Positions 8,431-15,711 of a stretch of DNA of 64,000 nucleotides are shown here, piece after piece; position 1 is the first letter of the stretch, and each line of letters starts with the position of its first letter. Under the pieces are notes generated by a model. That model was not told the origin of the DNA, made no database searches, and saw only the letters and a list, made by a program, of their open reading frames with translations. Origin of the DNA: an uncultured Christensenella sp. Lineage in GTDB: Bacteria; Bacillota; Clostridia; Christensenellales; UBA3700. The stretch covers positions 34,295-98,294 of the forward strand of contig CAJTZR010000001.1 in the NCBI GenBank assembly GCA_910584035.1, read 5' to 3'. The translations under genes and the position numbers were made by a program.

Positions 8431-8901
8431 TTATTCAAATAAATTTATAATTTGTTTCCCCATTTTTTCTGCATATTTTACAGCTATTCTTGTGCCACCA
8501 AAAGAGATTCTGTTGTCATAATAACAAATTAGGGTGTCACAGCTATCAATCATTCTTTTATTGCTTTCAATAATTTTTTGTTTATAATGACACATTTCAA
8601 TTTCGTACATTACAGTTTCTACGTCAGAATAAGGACGATAAACATCTTTACCAAAAATAACATCATAAGATATTTGGGGTTTTATTTGATTAAGGCTTGT
8701 TATAACAACCTCAATTCTAATTTTATGACCTTGTTGTCTTAATTCTCTGCACGCAGATAATGCAAATTCGTCAAAATTCCCATAAGTTCCCATTGTAAAA
8801 TAATTACAACCTAATTCAATTTCATTCTTTATAGCATTATACAACTTATCCGTTATTCGGTAAGCATCTCTATGTCCTATAAAAGCAACTTTTTTACTCA
8901 T
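8431..8901 (-). CDS. SLOG/DUF1273-like Rossmann protein
   Basis: A 156-residue cytoplasmic protein. It begins with a beta strand plus AFIGHR, followed by the glycine-rich GTYGNFDEFA segment (residues 39-48) that resembles the nucleotide-binding loop of SLOG/YpsA/lysine-decarboxylase-like Rossmann domains. A late strand ICYYDN and FGGT followed by a helix complete the fold. Members of this superfamily bind nucleotide-derived ligands, and some act in nucleotide-based stress or defence signalling; the function of this subgroup is unknown. It is transcribed convergently to HTH 1 and divergently from HTH 2 from a good promoter with the cassette operator. The GAGGTG site at about 8909 supports the start. 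Confidence 0.7.
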   Translation of the reverse strand: MSKKVAFIGHRDAYRITDKLYNAIKNEIELGCNYFTMGTYGNFDEFALSACRELRQQGHKIRIEVVITSLNQIKPQISYDVIFGKDVYRPYSDVETVMYEIEMCHYKQKIIESNKRMIDSCDTLICYYDNRISFGGTRIAVKYAEKMGKQIINLFE

Positions 8902-8916
8902 ATCGCACCTCTAAAG

Positions 8917-8930
8917 TTCCGTATACCGAA
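8917..8930. promoter_or_regulatory. Operator in the SLOG-like gene leader
   Basis: TTCCGTATACCGAA, a 14-base TTC-N8-GAA palindrome with one mismatched pair. On the minus strand it lies immediately downstream of the -10, around the transcription start. Confidence 0.55.
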
Positions 8931-8940
8931 CGTTTTTTAA

Positions 8941-8969
8941 ATTTTATCACGTTTTCAAGTTTTTGTAAA
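8941..8969 (-). promoter_or_regulatory. Promoter of the SLOG-like gene
   Basis: On the minus strand TTTACA (8969-8964) and TAAAAT (8946-8941) are separated by 17 bases. The -35 abuts inverted repeat A of the divergent HTH 2 promoter (8970-8989), so the two promoters share a regulatory region. Confidence 0.6.
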
Positions 8970-8989
8970 GCGTTTTGTATGTGGAACGC
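8970..8989. promoter_or_regulatory. Inverted repeat A of HTH gene 2 promoter
   Basis: GCGTTTT-GTATGT-GGAACGC. Its length and its 44-base offset to the operator match the copy at 8015, although the central sequence has diverged. That conservation of ends and spacing argues for function. Confidence 0.5.
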
Positions 8990-9008
8990 AATTTTTTATA
9001 TAAAGTAT

Positions 9009-9027
9009 TACAATTCGATATATCGAA
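9009..9027 (+). promoter_or_regulatory. -10 and operator of HTH gene 2
   Basis: TACAAT (9009-9014) overlaps the perfect palindrome TTCGATATATCGAA (9014-9027) by one base, the same geometry as at 8054-8072. Confidence 0.6.
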
Positions 9028-9053
9028 CATAATAATTGTATTAGGAGGACAAT

Positions 9054-9290
9054 ATGATTAAATTAAATGAGGCTATTGCAAAAAGAACAAGCGAGTTATT
9101 GAATGAGATAGGACAAAAGCCTTATTATCTCTTTAAAAAGGGTGGGGTGCCACGTTCAACAATATCCAACCTTTTGAGTTGTCAAATTAAAAATGTTAGT
9201 AGTGGTTTATTATATCAAATTTGTAGTACTTTAGACATAAAATTAAAAGACTTTTTTGACTCACCATTATTTGACGAAATTAGCGATTAA
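9054..9290 (+). CDS. Small XRE/Cro-type HTH regulator, copy 2
   Basis: A 78-residue paralogue of the 8099 protein, identical in length and in most core positions. The recognition region is PRSTISNLLSCQ (residues 35-46) and the tail KDFFDSPLFDEIS is shared. Substitutions cluster near the N-terminus and in the fourth helix. AGGAGG precedes the ATG. The promoter module (inverted repeat, -10, operator) is duplicated along with the gene, so a segmental duplication of promoter plus gene is the simplest history. Whether the two proteins form heterodimers or differ in specificity cannot be told from sequence. Confidence 0.82.
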   Translation: MIKLNEAIAKRTSELLNEIGQKPYYLFKKGGVPRSTISNLLSCQIKNVSSGLLYQICSTLDIKLKDFFDSPLFDEISD

Positions 9291-9293
9291 TGT

Positions 9294-9333
9294 AATTCTC
9301 CTTAACAAGTTTTTGCTAAGGAGAATTAATTTT
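9294..9333 (+). terminator. Intrinsic terminator of HTH gene 2
   Basis: AATTCTCCTTA (9294-9304) pairs with TAAGGAGAATT (9317-9327), loop of 12, followed by a modest T-rich run. Confidence 0.7.
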
Positions 9334-9511
9334 GTTACACTAATTATTTATAGATTAAAATTTTTATAAATTAAATATAATAATTATAAAGTAAATTGCA
9401 GAACATTTTTTCGCCCATATAATAAGCTTTATTTTTACTTTCGCTAAACTTTTCTAAGAACTTCTAATATTATTTTTTGAGTTTTTGATAACATTCCTAA
9501 AAAGGGTTTTG

Positions 9512-9540
9512 TTGACATTTTATTAATTATAAGATATAAT
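9512..9540 (+). promoter_or_regulatory. Promoter of the 440-residue protein operon
   Basis: Consensus TTGACA (9512-9517), 17-base spacer, TATAAT (9535-9540), 21 bases before the start codon. No TTC-N8-GAA operator is present here. Confidence 0.75.
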
Positions 9541-9561
9541 ATAATTATAAGGAATTTACAT

Positions 9562-10884
9562 ATGACAAATTTAGGTGTGCAACAATTACATATTATACCA
9601 TTTGATTTAGGGTGTGTTTTTTATGATTGTTTAAGTATTAACAATTCAAAAAATTTAGATTTTGCAAAACATTTTATTGATAAATTAACAAATGATTCTA
9701 AAGCATACAATTTTACAATTGAGAATAATATAGTATTAAAATACACGGGTAAAGAAATAACGGATATTGAATATAAAAAATGCAAATTGGCAGAGACTGC
9801 AATTTGTATTGCTAATTTAATGCCAAATTTAAAATGTTATATTTTAGCTAATGGTATTGGTATTTTTGTATTAGCTGATTTAGAGGGAAAGGCGTTATTA
9901 AAAACTGATGAATCAATTAAAGATTATAGTAAAGCGATATTGGCTAATTATCAAAAAAAAGTAACTCAAGCAAGTATTTTAAAGAGGTTTAATGGTGAAG
10001 AGATACTTTCAGAAGAAAATAAAGCTATGTTAACTTTTCGTGAACTATGTTGGAATATTGTAAATGAGAGAAGCATTAAAAGAAAAAGTGTCAATGTAAG
10101 AAAATATTCTGGTTCAAGTAGTTATAAAGCTAATGGCTTGTCGTATGTGCTTAGTATTTATCTATTAAAAGAGAATGAATTAACAAAGAATGAACTTAAT
10201 CACCTTATGCGTTCTACTATATTTAACAAAGTTGTTGATAAGAATGAGTGGGCAAAAATAAATGAAACAATTTATAATTTAGAGTGTGAGGATAATGTTA
10301 CTACATTAAAAATTGGTGATACTAATACATATTATTCGTGGTCTGCAGTTGCCGTTGAGGTAAAACAAGATATTGACAATTTTGATGAGATTTCTAAAAA
10401 TTCTGTTTTATCGGCTATGATTAAATCGGAATTATATGTTCAATCAAGATGGTTTATTGCAGACAATTCTATGGATAATGTTAATAAAAATTCACATTGT
10501 AGCTTAGAGGGGTTGCAAAGACTGGCAAGCTTTGTTGAATTTTCACAAGCAGAGTTGGAAAACGATATTAGTGCAAATATGAATTCGCTTTATAAAAAAG
10601 TGTTAAATCAAGTTGTAATAACTTCTGAAGTAAGGCAATTATACAAATCGGTTGCAAATCAAATTAATACGCAAAAAAAGATTAAAGAAGCTCACTATCA
10701 AGATAAAAAAAGAAAAAATAAATTGATAGCTGACTTGTTTTTGGCAGTATTCTCTGCGTCCACATTATACAAAACAGTTATGGACCTTATAAGTGGTAAA
10801 TTTGATTGGTATAATTGGTTGATTTTTGCAGCAATGTTGGTTATTGCAGTGGGAACAATAATTTTTAATTATAAAAATAAATAG
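9562..10884 (+). CDS. Unrecognised 440-residue protein with two C-terminal membrane helices
   Basis: I do not recognise a family. Residues 1 to about 385 look soluble, mixed alpha/beta, Asn- and Lys-rich, with a hydrophobic strand pair near residues 90-115 (CYILANGIGIFVLAD). A strongly basic stretch (KKRKNK, about residues 387-392) precedes two hydrophobic helices (about 393-412 and 418-436) and a short NYKNK tail. This resembles a cytosolic sensor or enzyme domain tethered by a helical hairpin, the layout of some SLOG- or nucleotide-signal-linked membrane effectors, but I see no sequence signature to claim that. AAGGA precedes the ATG. The cysteine hydrolase starts seven bases after its stop codon, so the two form an operon. 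Confidence 0.75.
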   Translation: MTNLGVQQLHIIPFDLGCVFYDCLSINNSKNLDFAKHFIDKLTNDSKAYNFTIENNIVLKYTGKEITDIEYKKCKLAETAICIANLMPNLKCYILANGIGIFVLADLEGKALLKTDESIKDYSKAILANYQKKVTQASILKRFNGEEILSEENKAMLTFRELCWNIVNERSIKRKSVNVRKYSGSSSYKANGLSYVLSIYLLKENELTKNELNHLMRSTIFNKVVDKNEWAKINETIYNLECEDNVTTLKIGDTNTYYSWSAVAVEVKQDIDNFDEISKNSVLSAMIKSELYVQSRWFIADNSMDNVNKNSHCSLEGLQRLASFVEFSQAELENDISANMNSLYKKVLNQVVITSEVRQLYKSVANQINTQKKIKEAHYQDKKRKNKLIADLFLAVFSASTLYKTVMDLISGKFDWYNWLIFAAMLVIAVGTIIFNYKNK

Positions 10885-10891
10885 GTGTTTT

Positions 10892-11446
10892 ATGAAAAAT
10901 ATTTTAATAGTTGTTGATGTGCAAAATGGGTTTAATCGTTATGAACAAACACATATTTTAGTTGATAAAATTGCAAAGTTAACAAATAGTGGTTTATTTG
11001 ACAAGATAATAGCAACAAGATTTAGAAATAAAGAGGGTAGTCAGTACACAAAATTTCTAAATTGGCATAGGCTTATAGATGATAATGATATTGAATTGGT
11101 AAAAGGCATTAAAGCGGATTTAGTTGTTGATAAGTGGATATACACTTGTATTAATGAGCAATTTATTTCTTTATTAAAACAAGTTAATGACAACGAATTA
11201 CCAACACACATTTTTATCTGCGGTGCAGATACTGATTGTTGTGTTTTAAAAATAGCGACAGATATTTTTGAGCAAGGTATAATGCCTATCGTATTAAGTG
11301 AATATTGCGATTCTAATGCTGGACCATTGTCTCACGAGGCAGGTTTATTAGTTATGAAAAGACTTATTGGAAAAAATAGTATAGTTTCTAATGTCATTGC
11401 TAGTAAAGAGGATATTCAAAACATTATAAAAGAAAGACAATATTAA
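10892..11446 (+). CDS. Isochorismatase-family cysteine hydrolase
   Basis: A 184-residue alpha/beta hydrolase of the nicotinamidase/isochorismatase superfamily. The catalytic triad is readable: Asp9 in VVDVQNGF, Lys81 in VDKW, and Cys117 in GADTDCCVLKIATD. A cis-peptide-like GAD segment precedes the cysteine. The family includes nicotinamidases, isochorismatases and ureidoacrylate hydrolases; the metal-binding DxHxxH pattern of nicotinamidase is not evident, so substrate is open. It is co-transcribed with the unknown membrane-anchored protein and is followed by a terminator. Hydrolysis of an NAD-derived or other amide metabolite linked to the SLOG neighbour is only a hypothesis. Confidence 0.82.
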   Translation: MKNILIVVDVQNGFNRYEQTHILVDKIAKLTNSGLFDKIIATRFRNKEGSQYTKFLNWHRLIDDNDIELVKGIKADLVVDKWIYTCINEQFISLLKQVNDNELPTHIFICGADTDCCVLKIATDIFEQGIMPIVLSEYCDSNAGPLSHEAGLLVMKRLIGKNSIVSNVIASKEDIQNIIKERQY

Positions 11447-11462
11447 TCTAGTTATTGCATTG

Positions 11463-11490
11463 CCACCCTAGTTATAAATAGGGTGGTTTT
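11463..11490 (+). terminator. Intrinsic terminator after the cysteine hydrolase
   Basis: CCACCCTA (11463-11470), loop GTTATAAA, TAGGGTGG (11479-11486), then T4. Confidence 0.88.
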
Positions 11491-11566
11491 ATATTTTAAC
11501 AATTATACAAAGAAATGTATAAAAGGTGAGTAAATTTGTGGTATTTATGCAAAAATTATTCAAAAA

Positions 11567-11580
11567 TGCATAAATATACA
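11567..11580. promoter_or_regulatory. Candidate ARG box upstream of argG
   Basis: TGCATAAATATACA resembles the ArgR/AhrC half-site pair TGMAT-N4-ATKCA with one mismatch. Further ATGCA or TTATGCA elements lie at 11546-11552, 11603-11611 and within the promoter (near 11629). An ArgR-type repressor is expected for this pathway but is not encoded in the window. Confidence 0.4.
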
Positions 11581-11618
11581 TAAATTTATATTATTTTTGA
11601 TAATTTATGCAAAATCAG

Positions 11619-11647
11619 TTGACAAAATTGCATATTGTTTGTATAAT
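11619..11647 (+). promoter_or_regulatory. argG promoter
   Basis: Consensus TTGACA (11619-11624) and TATAAT (11642-11647) with a 17-base spacer, 33 bases upstream of the start codon. Confidence 0.8.
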
Positions 11648-11680
11648 AAGGTAAAAATATTCATTATGAGGTGATTTTTT

Positions 11681-12907
11681 ATGGATAAGAAAGATATTAA
11701 AAAAGTTGTTTTAGCATATTCAGGTGGTTTAGATACTTCTATTATAATTCCTTGGCTTAAGGAAAACTACAATAACTGCGAGGTTATCGCTGTTTCTGGT
11801 AACGTTGGACAAGCTGACGAGCTTGAGGGACTAGAGGAAAAGGCTTTAAAAACTGGTGCATCTAAACTATATGTTGAAGATTTGACTGACGAGTTTGTTG
11901 AGGACTACATTATTCCTACAGTTAAAGCTGGTGCTTTGTATGAGGAGTATATGTTGGGTACATCTTTTGCACGTCCAATCATTGCAAAGAGAATTGTTGA
12001 AATCGCATTAAAAGAAGGTGCTGACGCTATTTGTCACGGCTGTACTGGTAAGGGTAACGACCAAGTAAGGTTTGAGCTTACTATTAAAGCATTTGCACCA
12101 GATATGCACATTATTGCACCTTGGAGAGAGTGGTCAATCAAGAGCCGTGAGGAGGAAATTGACTATGCAGAAAAACACAATGTTCCATTAAAAATCAATC
12201 GTGAAACTAACTATAGTAAAGATAAGAACTTATGGCATTTGTCACACGAGGGTTTGGACTTGGAAGATGCTGGCAATGAGCCACTTTATGATAAAGAGGG
12301 CTTTTTGGAAATGGGCGTATCACCATTTAAAGCACCAGATAAGCCAACATACATAACAATGGACTTTGAGCAAGGTGTTCCAGTTAAGTTGAATGATAAG
12401 AAAATGAGTCCAAAGGAAATCGTTTTGGCACTAAATAAGTTTGGTGGTGAAAATGGTATTGGTCTATTGGATATTGTTGAAAATCGTTTAGTTGGTATGA
12501 AATGCCGTGGCGTTTATGAAACTCCAGGTGGTGCAATTTTATACTTTGCTCATAAGTATTTGGAAAGCTTGTGTTTAGATAAATATACAGCTCACAAAAA
12601 ACAAGAACTTGCAGTTACTTTTGCAGATTTAGTTTACAATGGTCAATGGTTCACACCATTAAGAGAGGCTCTTTCAGCTTTTGTTGACAAAACTCAAGAA
12701 AGGGTTACTGGTAAAGTAAAACTTAAATTATACAAAGGTAACATTATTAAAGCAGGTGCTTGGAGTGATTACTCATTGTATTCAGAGGAAATTGCTACTT
12801 TTGGTGAGGATAATGTTTACAATCAAGCTGATGCAACTGGCTTTATTAACTTGTTTGGTTTGCCAATCAAAGTACAAGCACAAGTTAATGCTAAAAATAA
12901 AAAATAA
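11681..12907 (+). CDS. argG: Argininosuccinate synthase
   Basis: Condenses citrulline and aspartate with ATP to argininosuccinate, the penultimate step of arginine synthesis. The ATP pyrophosphatase loop AYSGGLDTS is at residues 12-20, and conserved [13 protein letters not shown] and SREEEIDYA segments follow. At 408 residues it is of normal length (about 400). GAGGTGAT lies upstream of the ATG. It is transcribed from its own promoter with candidate ARG boxes and is separated by about 490 bases from the rest of the pathway, so it can be regulated separately from argHCJBDF. Confidence 0.98.
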   Translation: MDKKDIKKVVLAYSGGLDTSIIIPWLKENYNNCEVIAVSGNVGQADELEGLEEKALKTGASKLYVEDLTDEFVEDYIIPTVKAGALYEEYMLGTSFARPIIAKRIVEIALKEGADAICHGCTGKGNDQVRFELTIKAFAPDMHIIAPWREWSIKSREEEIDYAEKHNVPLKINRETNYSKDKNLWHLSHEGLDLEDAGNEPLYDKEGFLEMGVSPFKAPDKPTYITMDFEQGVPVKLNDKKMSPKEIVLALNKFGGENGIGLLDIVENRLVGMKCRGVYETPGGAILYFAHKYLESLCLDKYTAHKKQELAVTFADLVYNGQWFTPLREALSAFVDKTQERVTGKVKLKLYKGNIIKAGAWSDYSLYSEEIATFGEDNVYNQADATGFINLFGLPIKVQAQVNAKNKK

Positions 12908-13104
12908 TAATTAACAATTGAAAAAAAGATTTTGTAATTATTGAAAGTATATATTAAGTGCTGTCAATAGATAGTAGTTTTTTAATTCAAATTGTTTGAC
13001 TTAATATTTTGGCTAAAATTGATAATATTTGATAATTTAAGTTGGCTAAAATTTAACAATTTTAATTACTATTTGAAATAGTATCAAAGTGATTTTGCAG
13101 TAAT
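12908..13104. repeat. Intergenic region with 12-bp direct repeat
   Basis: TTGGCTAAAATT occurs at 13009-13020 and 13042-13053, 33 bases apart (about three helical turns), upstream of the argH promoter. Each copy is centred in a nearly palindromic AT-rich context. A protein-binding role is possible. Otherwise I see nothing in this stretch. Confidence 0.4.
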
Positions 13105-13133
13105 TTGAATTATATTTGCAAGGTCAGTATAAT
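13105..13133 (+). promoter_or_regulatory. Probable promoter of the argHCJBDF operon
   Basis: TTGAAT (13105-13110), 17-base spacer, TATAAT (13128-13133). It would give an untranslated leader of about 255 bases before argH, long enough to hold further control. Confidence 0.55.
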
Positions 13134-13327
13134 ATTTAAAACTTTGTTTAATGGTTTTTCATTGTATTAATGTTGAAATGATTGGGGGTTAAACATATTT
13201 AAATGATTACTTACACTTTAAATTGTTAATTAATGTAAGCAGTTGCAAGAGTAAAAAATTATAGTAAAGTTACAAAATCGCAAAATATAAATAACAAATA
13301 TTTAGGCAAGTGTTTTTTAAAAAGCTT

Positions 13328-13359
13328 TCGAAAATCGGGGGCAAATAAAAAGCATTTGC
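13328..13359. repeat. 19-bp repeat plus hairpin (copy 1)
   Basis: The 19 bases at 13328-13346 (starting TCGAAAATCGGGGG) recur exactly at 59809-59827. Here they run into a small inverted repeat GCAAAT (13341-13346)/ATTTGC (13354-13359). The GC-rich core stands out in AT-rich leader DNA. Confidence 0.6.
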
Positions 13360-13397
13360 TTAAAGCACTATAAAAAGCTTTAGTAAAAAGGTGTAAT

Positions 13398-14789
13398 ATG
13401 CAGAAAATGTGGACTGGCAGAACGAGTGGCGAAATGAATGAGTTTGCGGACGATTTTAATTCCTCAATCGGTTTTGATAAAAAAATGTACAAACAAGATA
13501 TTTGTGGTTCGATTGCTCACGCAACAATGCTTGCAAATCAAAAAATTATCACTGCAGAGGATAGAGATTTGATTATCGGCGGACTTAGTCGCATACTAGT
13601 TGATATAGAGAGTGGCAAGCTTGCAATTAGTGACGATGCGGAAGATATTCATATGTTTGTTGAAGCGGAACTTACTGAAAGGATAGGTGTTGTAGGCAAA
13701 AAGCTACACACTGCAAGAAGTAGGAACGACCAAGTTGCTCTTGATTTGAGAATGTATTTGCGTGACGAAAATATGGTTATCAAAAAAATGCTTTTGCAAT
13801 TAATTGAAACTATTGCTAACAAAGCAAATGATAATCAAGACGTTATTATGTCAGGCTACACACATTTGCAAAGGGCTCAACCTATATTATTCGCTCATCA
13901 TTTGCTTGCATATGCTCAAATGTTTAAACGTGACTTGTCAAGGTTAAATGATGCGGTTGATAGAATGAATTATTCACCACTAGGCAGTTGTGCTTTAGCT
14001 GGTACAACATATGATACTGATAGACAAATGGTAGCCGACTTGCTAAAGTTTGACGGAATTACTGAAAATAGTATTGATGGCGTATCTGATAGAGATTTTT
14101 GCGTGGAACTATTGTCTTGTTACAGCATTATTATGATGCATTTATCAAGATTTTCAGAGGAAATCATTTTGTGGACAAGCTCAGAGTTTGGATATTGTCA
14201 GTTAGACGATGCGTTTACAACTGGTTCAAGTATTATGCCACAAAAGAAAAATTCCGATATGGCGGAGCTTATTAGAGGTAAGACTGGTAGAGTTTACGGC
14301 GATTTAATGGGTATTTTAACCGTGTTAAAAGGTTTGCCACTTGCTTATAACAAAGATATGCAAGAGGATAAAGAGGGTATTTTTGACGGAGTAAAGACGG
14401 TGCAAGATTGCTTGCAAGTGTTCATACCAATGCTTGAGAGTATGAAAGTACTTAAGGATAATATGTTGCAAAGTTGCAAAACTGGTTTTATTAATGCAAC
14501 AGATATGGCAGATTATTTGACAAAAAAAGGTTTGCCGTTTAGAGAGGCGTACAAGCTTGTTGGCAGTATTGTTGGTAAGTGCGTTGAGGAAAAAATCACT
14601 TTAGAGGATATAAAACTTGACGAGTACAAGCAAATGTGCGATTTGTTTGATAAAGACTTGTATGAGGAAATTGCACTTGAAACTTGTGTCAATAAGAGAA
14701 ATTCAGCGGGCGGTACAAGTAAAAGTCAAGTAATGATTCAGATTAAAAAGTTAATGGAGTTTGTGGAAAATGAAAAAAGTCTTTATTGA
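13398..14789 (+). CDS. argH: Argininosuccinate lyase
   Basis: Splits argininosuccinate into arginine and fumarate, the last step of the pathway. The fumarase/aspartase superfamily signature GSSIMPQKKN is at residues 276-285, with the HTARSRNDQVALDLR region near residue 102 and SGYTHLQRAQP near 151. The 463-residue length is normal. A weak AAAGGTG site precedes the ATG. It is the first gene of a tightly packed operon, and argC overlaps its end by 20 bases. Confidence 0.98.
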   Translation: MQKMWTGRTSGEMNEFADDFNSSIGFDKKMYKQDICGSIAHATMLANQKIITAEDRDLIIGGLSRILVDIESGKLAISDDAEDIHMFVEAELTERIGVVGKKLHTARSRNDQVALDLRMYLRDENMVIKKMLLQLIETIANKANDNQDVIMSGYTHLQRAQPILFAHHLLAYAQMFKRDLSRLNDAVDRMNYSPLGSCALAGTTYDTDRQMVADLLKFDGITENSIDGVSDRDFCVELLSCYSIIMMHLSRFSEEIILWTSSEFGYCQLDDAFTTGSSIMPQKKNSDMAELIRGKTGRVYGDLMGILTVLKGLPLAYNKDMQEDKEGIFDGVKTVQDCLQVFIPMLESMKVLKDNMLQSCKTGFINATDMADYLTKKGLPFREAYKLVGSIVGKCVEEKITLEDIKLDEYKQMCDLFDKDLYEEIALETCVNKRNSAGGTSKSQVMIQIKKLMEFVENEKSLY

Positions 14790-15699
14790 CGGAAAAGAAG
14801 GCACAACTGGTCTTAGGATATATGACAGATTAAAGGACAGAAAAGATATTGAACTTATTTTGTTAAGTGATGAGGACAGAAAGAACTACGATTGTAGAAA
14901 GAAAGCTATCAATAGTAGCGATATTACAATTTTATGTTTGCCAGACAGCATTGCTATGGAATCTGTAAGTATGGTTGAAAATGATAATACTATTATAATA
15001 GATTGTTCCACTGCACATAGAACAGAGCAAGGTTGGGTTTATGCGTTCCCAGAGTTGTATAAAGATTTTGAAAGTGTTGTAAAAAGTAATAAAAGATTTG
15101 CCGTACCTGGTTGTCACGCAAGTGGTGTAATAGCACTTGTAAAGCCATTGATTGATAATGGTATTTTGGATAAAGATGCGTTGCTAACAATTACCTCAAT
15201 CACTGGATATAGCGGTGGCGGTAAAAAAATGATTGCTGAATATGAGGCAGAAAATAGATGTTCGCTTTTTGACTTTCCAAGGCAATATGCAATTAGTACA
15301 AATCATAAACATTTAAAGGAAATTGTAAAAATTAGTGGACTTACTAATACACCTAATTTTATGCCGATTGTTGGTGATTTTTATAGCGGAATGCAAGTGG
15401 TAATACCGATTTTCAGCACATATTTGAAAAATAATAAGGGACTTAATGATATTATTGCGGAGTATAAAAAGCAATACAATAATGAGATTGTGTTTTACAG
15501 CGAGGAAAATGAAAACGGCTTTTTATCAAGCGGTGTAATGGCGAGCAAAGATAGTATGAGCATATCAGCTTTTGGTGGCGAGGATAGAATATTGCTTTGT
15601 GCAAGGTATGATAACTTGGGCAAAGGTGCTAGCGGTGCTGCGGTGGAGTGTTTGAATTATATTTTAAAAGAGGATAAAGCAAAAGATTTAGTGCTTTGA
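14770..15699 (+). CDS. argC: N-acetyl-gamma-glutamyl-phosphate reductase
   Basis: NADPH-dependent reduction of N-acetylglutamyl phosphate to the semialdehyde, step three of ornithine synthesis. From the ATG at 14770 the product is 309 residues, the short (type 2) form of ArgC. The nucleotide-binding start reads KVFIDGKEGTTG and the catalytic Cys115 lies in VPGCHASG. A TTG three codons upstream would add only MWK and is less well placed; GGAG at 14756-14759 fits the ATG. It overlaps argH and is followed after 12 bases by argJ. Confidence 0.95.
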   Translation: MKKVFIDGKEGTTGLRIYDRLKDRKDIELILLSDEDRKNYDCRKKAINSSDITILCLPDSIAMESVSMVENDNTIIIDCSTAHRTEQGWVYAFPELYKDFESVVKSNKRFAVPGCHASGVIALVKPLIDNGILDKDALLTITSITGYSGGGKKMIAEYEAENRCSLFDFPRQYAISTNHKHLKEIVKISGLTNTPNFMPIVGDFYSGMQVVIPIFSTYLKNNKGLNDIIAEYKKQYNNEIVFYSEENENGFLSSGVMASKDSMSISAFGGEDRILLCARYDNLGKGASGAAVECLNYILKEDKAKDLVL

Positions 15700-15711
15700 A
15701 TAGGAGATAAT

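Noticed and set aside
9562..10884. CorA-like ion channel identity for the 440-residue protein
   Set aside because: Two C-terminal helices recall CorA, but the GMN motif is absent and the N-terminal region does not look like CorA.
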